Shown: one piece after another, positions 21,052 to 33,200 of the stretch
Layout of the letters: the number at the start of each line of letters is the position of its first letter
Numbering within the stretch: the stretch's first letter is position 1
NCBI GenBank assembly: GCA_903813345.2
Contig: CAIIXF020000009.1
Coordinates: 4,513,530 to 4,577,529, forward strand
Direction: 5' to 3'
Source of the DNA: Owenia fusiformis
Taxonomy: Eukaryota; Annelida; Polychaeta; Sabellida; Oweniidae
Length of the DNA stretch: 64,000 nt
Program-made: the position numbers and the translations under genes
Notes under the pieces: generated by a model
The model's database searches: none
What the model was told of the DNA's origin: nothing
Seen by the model: only the letters and a program-made list of their open reading frames with translations

Positions 21052-21144
21052 CATGATTCACCTTCCGGTTTAGGAAGTGAAAAAGTTTAGACAGTAAAGT
21101 TTCGAGTTGTTGGATTTATTTGACACTTTCAGGGATTTAGGACC

Positions 21145-21255
21145 ATGTCGGTCCTAACGCTCAATGCGAAGCTAGACAGGACCGAAAGTAGCACCCCTTG
21201 GGGGTTTCGTATGCAAGGAGGAAAGGATTTTAATGGACCACTTCAAATTCAAAGG
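21145..21255 (+). CDS. LDB3-like: PDZ-LIM exon 1: start codon and first half of PDZ
   Basis: The ATG at 21145 (ACC ATG TCG, A at -3) opens 37 codons. They contain the PDZ carboxylate-binding loop PWGFRMQGGKDFNGPL, whose PWGF form is typical of ALP/Enigma PDZ domains. The donor is GTAAGG after a glutamine-arginine, phase 0. The first PDZ intron sits where the family usually has one. Confidence 0.92.
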
Positions 21256-24200
21256 GTAAGGATTTTGAATCCAAAAATTCAGTTTGAAACTTTTTTATTC
21301 TTCAAAATTATCGGGAAGATCTTACTTCGGTCCAAAGCCTTCTCTATATTCCGGCTTTGAGTAGAAAGATTGAGCTGCCTTGGTATTATAAATATTGTAA
21401 ATCATTGTGTCACACGCACAGTAAATACGGCATAATAATATGAAATATACCTCTACAGTAGGGGACATAAATAAATGACAGGTGGATTTGCTGAAGTGAG
21501 GATTTCCCATGTTAAAAATAAGAGAATTTACAAGAGGCCATAAATCAGTGGATGAGATTATACAAAATGTAAAATATACAAATTTTAAGGGATATGTATC
21601 TAGACAATATTGGAAATTATGGGCTTTCAGACCACCATAATTAGGAAATGGTGATCGAAAATCGACCTGTCATTTATTTTTGTCCCCAACTGTATGTATA
21701 GATTTGAGAAACATCAGCACACATCTCTGTCTGAATCTATTGTTATATTTGATTTCTTTAAGCGAGAATAATTTCAAAGTTTCCTCCATTCATTCACGTC
21801 TGGAACCGGAAGCAATTTTTGGGCTACAGCGAGTAAATTTCACCATGTGTCAAACTCCGAAAAGAAACTTTGAAATATCTAAATCCAGACAAGCAACGCT
21901 TCATCCTAAATATAATTAATATTCTTAAAAACATTTATAAAATTTATTAAAAATGATTTCTAGGTGCGTGTAGCAATTTTTACATACGAAATACGAGTAG
22001 ATACGAAATCAATGAAGTTACATCTAGCTGTAAGCTAGAAACTCGAGTAAGGTAGATCTACCTTTCAATAAATTTGGGGCGCTGAATTTTTATTTCATGG
22101 CATCTGTACTTTTATGTATCATTTGTATTTAATTCCGCCCCTGAGAACCCCCTTCCTATGTCTCTCTCCATAATAATCTCCATGTTATGAATTTGGAAGT
22201 TGGTTTGATTGTTGAAAACAATTATTGTATTGTTCAAGCCATATCTCTATGAAAATGCTTGTGTCTGTCGTTTTTAAAATATTAGATTCAGTTGAAGCCC
22301 TCTACTAGAGGCTCTAGCCTCACGGGGCATTACAATATGTATTTTGGAGATTATCATTGAAACTTTGTAAATCTGGGATTAAATTTAGTGAACTGCAGTT
22401 CATGTCACAAGGAACTTTGAGAGAACAGGTTAGGCACAGGTGAAAATATAACACTAACAGAATATTTGAAAGTCCCAGCCTGTTTGAAAAGATCAAAGCG
22501 TCAACTGCATATAATCTACGGTCTCTTTCTCTTAAAAATTGATAACGCATGTCTGCTGTTTGACAGTGAAATGAGTATGATACATATACTTACGCAATAA
22601 ATCAAATGGTGATTTTATCATAGAACTTCATTATGAGATAAAAATACTCATAAAACTCTCGAAAATGTTTGTTTTGCTTTTCAAATCACCTGTAAAGTAT
22701 AAATGATGGGTGTTTCTATATTATCTACTTGCAGTTTATATGATTTAATTATTAGCTGGTATAATATGATCACCCATTTTATTATACGTTTTCTAGACGC
22801 ACTCCCTGATAATCCACACTATATAGAAATTATAGTAAATATCTTTTGTCAATATGACATAGTGGGTAAAGGGGTATGGGTATTTTCGGGCATACAAGAA
22901 TATAATACACCAAGCATTGCAATAACCTTTCAGATTTAAAAGTGTATAGTTCTTCTTCTTGTGTATTTCAATTGATCAACTCTCTCTCAAAGTCTTACTG
23001 ATTCCTTGGTAAAAGAATTTCATTTTACCCTTTTTGAGGGGGGGGGGCAAACTTGACGAACAAGCAGTTTAATATCTTATTCAAGTTATCTGTATATACA
23101 TGTAATGCTTATGTATTCTGTAACTTTACCTAATGCTAGTTTTAGATACATGTAAATAAACATACAGAAATACCCCTGGTTTACAGTAAAGGTCTAGTTA
23201 CTATATGGCCTTAGATAAGAAAATGCCTAGATGAAGATTTATTTCTGGAACTATCATGAAAATTAAAGGTATTGGAAACAAATAAGATCAAGCATATTAC
23301 AAAATGAATCCATTTAAAAAAATTCTCAAAGTAATTTGTTTCAAGAAAATGTACTATTAGCATGTATATATTGAAGCTGTTTTGAAAGGGTAGTTTGGCA
23401 GCTTAGTGGTAAGCTAATCCCATGCTTAAAATTCAATCTGTTTTCGGCTAGCTATTTCATGCCATTTCTCTCAAAAATTTGAGTTTCCCTTGTTTTCTGG
23501 CATTGTATGTAATTAAGTTTTGATTTCATGCTTATTTACTTCATTTCTTGTTCATTCCTCTATTCTGTATTTAATCATATGTCTGAAACAAACCATCATA
23601 TGTTTACATTCATCTGGTGGCACTGAAGCAACCTAGCCTCCATATATGGAACATAGATACCAATGATATGTACCATAAAACAATCTATTTTCTCAAGCTA
23701 TTTTTTGTTAACTGTTCAATTTAGGACACACCATGTATTCCACTGTGCATTCTAACTGCTCATTTATATAGCTACCAATTTGATTAAATTAATTTTAGAT
23801 ATTTATACACTTCTATCATTGCCTTTTATCACAAACATCAATGTCAGTAATTAAATCCCAAGTTGTTGATTTCTGGCTTAATTATCACCTGATAAATAGT
23901 TTGCGAGGCCAAATTATATGTGTTGATTGTTCCCTAGATATCAGGAAATCTGGACATTTGTAGTCTTGCATCAAATCTCTGGATCTTCTTTATATACTGT
24001 GGGAGTATTCAGTATATATGGTGCAGGGGGCGGGGGTCATTAGGGCCTGAGACAAGACTAGACATTTTGGACTTCATGACTCCATGTAATAAGTTCAAGA
24101 CATTGTGGGATCCACAGCCTTTACTATCCTTTTGGAATAGTTCTCAAAAGCGTTAGGTAAAGAGAGGCTCTGATAAATCAGAATGAGTTCAAGATTATAA

Positions 24201-27200
24201 TGAATAAAAATTTGTGAGTTGTCAGCATTTCCTGATGAGTTATCAGACTACTCGTCCTTAAAACAGCGATATTCATGAAGGCTCTAGTCACACAATTTTC
24301 TCAACGTTCCCCCTTTAAACTCCCTAAAGTCCTTCTTTTATATGATGATCCAAAATGTAATCCTTGGTCCCCTTTTTTCAGGTAAACCCAGGAAGTTTAG
24401 CTGACAGATGTGGAGTGAAGGCAGGAGATACCATTTTAAAAATAGGGAGTGTAGCCACGGATGGGCTCAAACATAAAGAAGCACAAAATGTGATTATTTC
24501 AAGTGGAAATTCATTAGAATTGACTTTACAAAGGTGAGGAAATTGAATGGATGTGATTTTATCCGAAAATATTTTGTCCCAATGCTTAGTCACAGAGACT
24601 AGTCAGGCACTAATTAAATAGCCTAATACGCATTCTGTATCTTCCGTTACTATCTATTCAAAGAATGATGACTTAGCTGTGTCATTTTCTGTAATCTGGC
24701 AAAATGAATCAGCATTGTGCAATCTATACTATTTATCCTATAGGGTGTCCCAAAAGAATTTAAATCACCAAGAAATTCCCAGTCTTTCATCAGATACTGA
24801 ATCAGAGGTTAAACCATCTTCCTCATGAGGGAGATTTAAAACTATCTTAAATACATTATGGTTAACATTGAATTACTATATTATAGTCTAGTATCAGTCC
24901 TCATGTGTAAATGGGTGGGTAGGTGGAAGGCCCGGGGTGATAGGGGGGGGGGGGGGGGTTAATATAGACTTGATGCGCCACCAAGTTATAATAGTCTATT
25001 CCTTAAAAATGAGTTCCAAGAACACACTAACCAAATACCAAAAATTATACAGTGAAATTCTAGTTTGTTTATTTTTCTGATATAAATGCTTTCCAGAATA
25101 ACATAACATTCACAATACCAAAATGACTACATTCTTTTGAGTTTAACTCAGCTTGTAATATGTGATTTAGATTGTGGTAAACCACATCTACTCCATTCCT
25201 TTGAACAGGGGTACATCAGAGAGATGCTATGAATATTAGTAGGAGGTCACTTTCGTCAATTTTGGTCCACAAGTGACTAAAATCAAAATCACTGAAAACG
25301 TGTTCAGAATGGTGAAAAACTGCATGATTTTGAAAGAACTTTTGGCTAGGGGAGGGGTTTGCTCGAAATAACACCCAGGATTCACATGAGCAAGTTACAA
25401 AATGGAATACATTGAACGTTTAAAACACTTACGACAGTATATTTACTTCCCACTACATGCTGAGTCTAGTTTTTTGTCTCTTGTTTTTTTATTCAAATTT
25501 TTTGAGAAATTTCATCAGTCATAGTTTGACTGTTAATAATATTTCCTATGAATGTCAATTTAGGATGTTGCCCATCGACTTAAACGAAAACAATTTCCTT
25601 TTTGACAAAAGTCATGCTCAAATCGCTCTTACTATGATACTAGCACAAAGGGCAACATTCAAACACAAGAACAAAACTTGATTATCTCAAAGCATGATTA
25701 TTTTGTAACATCCATTCGAAAAGAAAACAGTCTAAACAGAAAGATTGTTTTCCATAACTGCTCACAGTCAAGTATATCCATTTTCTTTTTTGGCTTTAGA
25801 CATCTCATAGATATTTTGAGTGAGAGGAGCAATGGTAAAAAGTCAGTTTGGAGATTACAGATACATATACATGTACATATGAAGAAGTGCATGCTTGCCA
25901 GAGATATATGGCTATGTAAGCCCAGTGAACAAAATATCATGCCAAAATAGAATAAAAATGGGAAACGGAATGACCATTAAGTACATAGCCGTGTGATAAA
26001 CATTCAGAATTACAGTATTGTCATGCAAACACACATGATTTTATTTTTAGATTTCAGAGAAAATATAACATGGGCATTTCTTGGTTGTATTTCATGCAAC
26101 GGGAAAGCATACTAGATATAACCAAGGGCATGCTTAGCCAAAAATATACAACACGTCTAGCATACATAGGTCTACCTATAGCTACCTTATACACCTTAAC
26201 CATTACATTACATTACTCTAACTGTAATCTTGAAAAAGGTAAGGTGTCAGTTGCTACCCTTTTCAAATGGCATAACTCATTCAGACTCTTAGAACAAATT
26301 GTTTGATTTGATTTTTGTTACATACCAGTTCTTCGTGGTCAATATGTATACAGTAGGACCTGTGTATATTGAACAAGAAAAATGTTCACTTTTGGGAGGT
26401 GTTCACTGCAGAGAGGGTAATTAATACAGAACTATGTAGAGTCAGTGCTTGAGCTAAGCTCCATTTTTCTGCTGGTCATATGGACTGCCACTTTTAATGT
26501 ATCAGGTGGTCCGTAAAAAAACTTGCTGGTCAAATTACCAGCACTTTTCAAAAAGTTACTGGTCCATATAAAATTGAACTGGTCATACATATATTTTACT
26601 GTTAATCAAAATAAAAGAATAAAAACGTGAATTTTAATCTACTCTTATATTATAGCACCTTTCTACATATTCATATATTCATATTGGCTAAAGATCTGCT
26701 GTGACTTTCATTAGATCCATTTCATCTTCTGAGTATGAATCACTGTCCCTGAAAGAAATATCTGAGTCTGACTCAAAATTGGAATGATCAGAGTTACATG
26801 TATTATTGTTTTTATCAAGTAAAGGCAAAGTTCCTATTTTTTTTAGAATTTACGCTTGCGTTTTTGTTCCTCGTATTCCTTGTCATACCGCTGCTTCTTT
26901 TTGGGGACGACCTCTTCTGTTTTAGTGTTGTTTTTGTCACGTTTTTGAGCAAAATTAAAAATATCAAAAAATGTTGGCCAATCAAATTCCTGGAGACATA
27001 TACCCTAGCTGTTTCCTCGAGAAACTGATTTTAGACCAATCAAAATCTTCGAATTATATCATGTTAAATTACTCGCTTTAGCGAAAACGGAGAGGAAACT
27101 AAAAATGAAATTTCGTAAACTTTTTCATCAAATTGATGATTCAGAATCATTGTATTCAAGGTAAGCAAATTGTACTTAAAGAAGCTACTTTGTTTTTGTG

Positions 27201-30200
27201 CCGGACATTCATAAGTTGGGGTAATCTGAGATATGGTGTCCATGCCGGTCAAATTGACCATCAGTTTTTAAACTCAGCTGGTCCGTTCTATGAATCTGTC
27301 AGTCATGACCGACTAGAGAGAGGTGTTCACTAAGACAGGTTTTACTGTAGTGTTATTGTCTTGCTCCAAGGGAAGGGATTACGGGGCTAAGGTCAATCAG
27401 AAAATGTAGAGGTAGATCTTTTATCATTTTATAAAAGGGGTTAGGGAGCAGCATTTAGATCATAAAGATCATTTCAGCATCATAATTGTGTACACATCAG
27501 AGGGTAGAAGCTAAGTAGTTGATCTCAGGGTAGGTTGTTGCCTTCACATTGTGGCTAACTGTATATTTGCTTTATAAAGTCCCTGCCCCCCCCCCCCCCC
27601 ACTTTGTATTGCCATACTCATTTTTGAGAATGGTAGAAAAGTGGGTGGGTCAGCTTGACATCCATTTATCAGCTCTTTATATTTAAGGGGTCTGGTATGA
27701 TATCCTTCACAAAAATTTCTTCACTCATTAGATAATAAATATTTACCTGTTTGATCAGTGTAATCAAGAAATGATGATCCAGTCTGATTAGTTGAGTGTA
27801 ATCTGCCTATACATCCTTATACAATCATATGCTAGCTGGCCTTCATTTTTGTATTCAAGCTCAAAATCGAAATTCATATACCATATGAGGGACTCCACGT
27901 GGAGAATAGCTACTTGATTTCAGGATAGTAGTTGTAAATAGTATAATTTAGAAAAGTAGTAAAATGCTTATCTTATCCTAACTCTTTATAAAACATGCAC
28001 TGATTTTAAACATGGTTATTGTTAAATTTCTCGTGCAATTTGGCAGAAACTAAATTAGTGCCATACTTACAACCTTCACGAGCATTGCTCTCTTTTCTCT
28101 AGCTACAAACCTTTGCCCCCCCCCCCCACTGCAAACCTACCCATCCTGTGTAAGAATTTTTCATACCTGAATACACGGGGTAAAGCAGACCCGATGATGC
28201 AATGAGCTTGCTCGGCGGTATCATGACTGTGTAACGGGTGTATAAGTGTGCTCGGCGGTAGGTTCAAACAACGCGGATCCTCAAAGCATGTGCTCATGGT
28301 ATATTCGTGTTTAAACACCCGTGTGTATAGTCAAGTATTGGGATGGGGTTATAGGGACTTGTAGCTAGGCTATGCTCGCTTGAAAACATTATATAAAGAT
28401 GGGCAGGTGAAACAGAATATATGAATAGACTCAGTGGGGAGGTTAATGCTTAAGCTTACAGGCTAAGTTTGAAATTTATGTGTAGATGTAGCTATGAAAC
28501 GAATCCAAGTGTAGGTAGTGAGGAGAGGGAGGGAGGGAGGGAGAGAGAGAGAAGATGGGGGTAATACTTGGTATCTTGGGTAACAAATCGATCACCTTGT
28601 CCTGGCTCAAGACTGTGGACCCACCTCCCCCCCCCTTCCCCCTCTTATCTACTTCACCTGCATCACTTGTGGAAAGTTGTGTTGTTGAGAAGGGGCTCAC
28701 AAGGACTTCTAGCTTAGACTATCGACCACCATATCATGGAGTCATTGGCGTGATATGCTGCGCTATAGATAAAAGGGCACTTTTAATTGAACACGTTTAA
28801 TAACATCCTACAGTATTAACTTGGAGCCAGTCTAATCAATTGAGAGCACAAGATTACACACAATGATAATCACAATGAATTATTGTAATTAACAAATTAA
28901 TGATTCACAATGACTGTTTGGGATGCGTCACCAGGTCAATGCCAAGATGACTTCAGATGTCTGTGAATTATTCTCTTTCATTCAAGAATATTGTAATAAC
29001 CCTTTGCTAGATTGATTGATTCTTATACTCTATATATTGCTGATGGATCATCAAACTTGCTTATCCAATGAGAGCCTGTCAGGCCATAGCCAGGATTTGC
29101 CAAGGGGGCTCACTTTTTGAAAAATTCACTTTTGACAACTTTGTCCCAAAAGTGCCCAAAATCATGTGTAATGTGCTCAGAATGGTGAAAAACTGCATGA
29201 TTTTGAAAGAATATTTGGCCATGAGGAGGGGGGTTGCACATACCCTTTGAACCCCCTACCCCTGACTACGGGCTGATACGATATTACAATATTATGCGAA
29301 CATAAGCATGGCTCTGATTGTAGAATGGTTGATCTTAGTTAGAGGAAAGTTTGTAAGTTAATGATCTCAGGGTCATGAGATTTGGTTGAGATCATAGCCC
29401 TGTACCCCCTTCCCTTTGTGCAAGGTGAGTTCTCTGCACACGCTCGCTGTGAAGTACCATGGTCACAATTTTGAAGTTATTATCCCAGTTAATTTATAAT
29501 GAAACTAAATTATGTCATAGCTCTGTACCAAATTCAAACTTAAAACAAGGATATGCCATGTACTATGTATCATTTATCCTTTCTAATGCTATATAACAAC
29601 ATTTGAACAGAAAATCAACCATGGTGACTTTATAATAAACCAGTAAGGATTTTAACGGATTATATCTAGCTGGGGATGTTATAAGTCATTTATATTCACT
29701 GAGATATATATAACTTATGTATTTATAGAGATAGATTACCCAGTATTTGATGGCATGGTTACTGAAGCTTCTTTGGAGGTGAACTCAGGCTGTGTGTTTC
29801 TGAGCCAGTAAATAACTTACCCTTCGTAAAAATTCTGATTAAGTTACCCTCTTCAAATCAGAATACAATAAAAGCTGAATACCTGAACTCCTCTCTAATC
29901 TGAACACTTCTAAATGTGAACAATTTTTTGTATCATTTTTTAATCACAACTCCACTCTTGCTCAGAAGTAGCAACCTTTCGATCAACATCTAATTCCTAA
30001 CTCCCATAAAAAAAAACAAGAAAGATGCTACATTTGAGATTATTAACACATCTTATCTGCATCAAAACTGTAGTAAATTACCTTTGATAGCCAGAGGGTG
30101 GTTTGATGAACTATGGGATTCAGGGTAAATCATTTTCTTGAAAACTTCTTAAGACAGCCCACCTTAATAGATTTTCTCTTAGGAATGTTACAGTTATTAC

Positions 30201-33200
30201 CTTTAAGATGTTTGTCAATGGGGTGTTTATTACTCAGGTTACCATTTTTGACCATTCACGTGCATCATTTCAAAATATAACCCTCTTTAATAGAAAATAC
30301 GCCCTAATTTTCCCCTTTTCAAAATATCTTTTTGGCCGCCCATCTTGTCACTTTCCAGATCCCTTCTGTGCTAAGTATGGAGTAAACGGACTAAAACTCG
30401 TTAAGCATTTGATGGAGTACAGATTGAATGAACTTCAACACCCTAATCTAACTAATGAAAATGGTTGTGGAGAATATATTGGTACAGAGCAGAGTGAACT
30501 GTGTTTGGTATTTGAGTGTTATTTAACTTGAAGTATTGGATACAAATCTGAAAATTCCTAAACACCTCAATTGGAAATTTTGATGTTAATGTATGTCTAA
30601 TGTTGAAAATCGTGCCCTTCAAGAAAGTGAACATATTTACACTTTACATTCTACATTGTATTGTATTTACCATTTACTAAGCCATGTGTGTTTAGTCTGA
30701 GCCTGTTTAGGAATTTCATTGATGGCTATATATAAAAGGTCTCTATATTTGAAGTATATATGCTCCGGAATTAAATATTTTGTTACCAGTTTGTAACTTA
30801 GATGATTTAAGGTATGAACCATTGAACCTTCTCAGGTCAGATAAAAGGGTTAAATGGGTGTGATCGTTATATACTTGTAGAGAAGTCAAACGGTATAATG
30901 GGGTAGGGCATAATAAAGCCCTCACCTTGGGGGAGGGCTTAATAAAGCCCTCACTCATCATAAGGATATTTCTTTCCTGTTTTCTTACTGAAGCCCAATG
31001 TGAAATATACATACCATTCCTCCTCCTTTTCTTTAGCCCCCATCTTCTTTGTGGAAGTTTGGTTTACAGCAGAGGGGAGGGGGTGTCACAAGCACTAAAA
31101 GCTATATATACAGGCTCCAATTTTAAGTAGATGAGTAGAAAGATATGATAAGATAAACAGACACACTTTATTCCTGATAATTATTCTGGGGAGTTATTTT
31201 ATATAAAAGATTATTTAAGAGTGTAATTATATACAAAGGATTATTTAAGAGTGATGGTATATACAGAGGATTATTTAAGAGTTTTGATATATACAAAGGA
31301 TTATTTAGAGCGATTATCTGAAAATAGTTTACCCGAAAATAGGGTATATCTGAAAATAAGGAATCTCATATTATGCAATTTTTCTGAAGAGTTCCCTGAC
31401 AGCCAGTGCTGGATAATCAAATAATATTAGAATGATATTAGAATGAGTCAATGTCTTTAAAGATTTCACGACTCACCTATATCTATTTTGATCCAATTTT
31501 CATGAGTCATTTTACAATCAAAGCAATGAAATTCGGAACCCATATAATAAAACTAGGATAAAAATGTTGTAAATTAGAAATTACGATCCTAGCATCAATG
31601 GCTCCCTTTTTTGGATAAATAATTCTGATGATGTTTTTTCTATCTTTATGTCAATCTTAACTTAAGTATTGATAATGTTTTACAGTATGTACTTCAAATC
31701 CATGGTTGGATTATGTCACCACCCCAAGTCGGAAGTGGTGACATCTTAAATGATAGGCTGAATTTAAGCATAAATGAAGTCCTTTGAAGAAGGATGATAT
31801 TGTAATAGTATCCACCATTTTTTGTTGAAGGTGTTTGATGTTCGGCATGCAGCATCTGTAATAAATGGCAGGTGGTGACATTTTGCATGTTAATGCTTTG
31901 TCTCTAGTTTAATATGATACTTACAGTCTTGTATTAAACCTCTAGAGAATATCGGGAGGGGAAGAAAGGGACTTGATGCAAGACTTATGATTTTGTTATT
32001 ATGTCACCACCACAAGTGGTGACATATTGTTATAGTCTCCAAATCTTTTGTGGATGATGTTTTGTGGTTGGTGTTGGTGCATTTGTAACAAATGACAGGT
32101 GGTGACATTTTGCATGTTAATGCCTTGTTGATCTTGATATTCGCTCAGTTGACTCAATTGTACTTATGTTAATGTTATATTCTTATGTTTCAGGGGTGGA
32201 GGGAGTGGGGGTGCCACACCATATGTACCTTACCAGGCCTCTTACAATACACCAGCTCCACAAGTAAGTAACTTAAATATAAGCTCTAACCATTGGCTTT
32301 GCTCTGTAAAAAAGTCACTTGGCATTGGTACTATTGTTAATAGACTGTTACATTATCAAACATTTTTGTCACATTTTGTCAAAAGCCGCTGTAATATTTT
32401 CAAAAGCTGTTGTGATTTTTTTTATAAAATCCATTAATATTTTCAAAAGGCAATATTGTAGTTTTTTCAAAAGTCAGTGCAGTATTGTGATTTCTAAAGG
32501 CCCCTTTATATGTCTGAACTCTCTGTTATGTTTCAAAAACCTCTATATTTTAAGTCCCTAGATGAATTGTCAATCATGTTTTATAACATTTTTATTTTCA
32601 TAAACTTGTTAAAGTGAACTCTATAGGATCTTCTTTCTCATTCAGAAATAGAATACGCATGAATCAGAAAATCATATTCAATAATTTATCTCTGAAAATT
32701 ACTATGTAATGAATAATTTATACCACACATTCAATATTTTGATTTTTATATACAAGGGGTGTTCTTAAAGTAAAGTGAATGATGTGACAAATATTCGAAA
32801 AATTAGAACCAAGGGTCCATTACTTTCTGATCACCCCTTGTAGATCTTACTCTAAATAAAATTGACCCTATCATTGCATGAGTCATCATTTGTAGAATTC
32901 ACTTGTCATTCTGACATAAACCGAAGTGCAATCTTAATACTTAAGTATGATTTCCTGACAGCGTGCATATGTTTTTCAACCAACAACTTTTGTCTATAGG
33001 ATGTTGACACAATGACATAGCGAGGGACATATTTTTGTATTGACTTACACAGTGCTATATGTGAAAGAATGTCATGTCTTAGCTACATTACATGACCAAT
33101 TCAACCTTTCATATATGTCCTGTAAAATGCCCTCATAGGCAAAAAAGTATACAAACCTCTAAGATATATGACTCATAATTTGCATTTTCACCAAGTATAA

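Larger units (their letters stand above)
24534..32193 (+). other. Intron 2 of the PDZ-LIM gene
   Basis: About 7.7 kb with no exon seen. It carries CAGGCCC-type repeat copies (about 25233-25370 and 29080-29275), a 1-kb TA-flanked inverted-repeat element (26351-27347), homopolymer C runs near 27587 and 28122, a GGGA-rich tract near 28530, a 33-36-bp tandem repeat (31190-31316) and two ATGTCACCACC-type repeat copies (31713-31905, 31998-32130). Confidence 0.55.

Noticed and set aside
24378-24593. Minus-strand open frame across PDZ exon 2
   Set aside because: It is the antisense shadow of a certain PDZ exon.
24947-24958. Poly-G and poly-C runs (also near 8751, 23038, 27587, 28122, 34030, 49160)
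   Set aside because: They are simple homopolymer tracts typical of this genome, without other structure. Their length may be uncertain from sequencing.
25678-26306. Neighbouring open frames on both strands in intron 2
   Set aside because: They overlap each other on opposite strands with AT-driven composition and show no domain.
30208-30531. 107-codon open frame on the plus strand in intron 2
   Set aside because: The residue composition follows AT-rich DNA, no domain is visible, and it lacks splice or promoter support.
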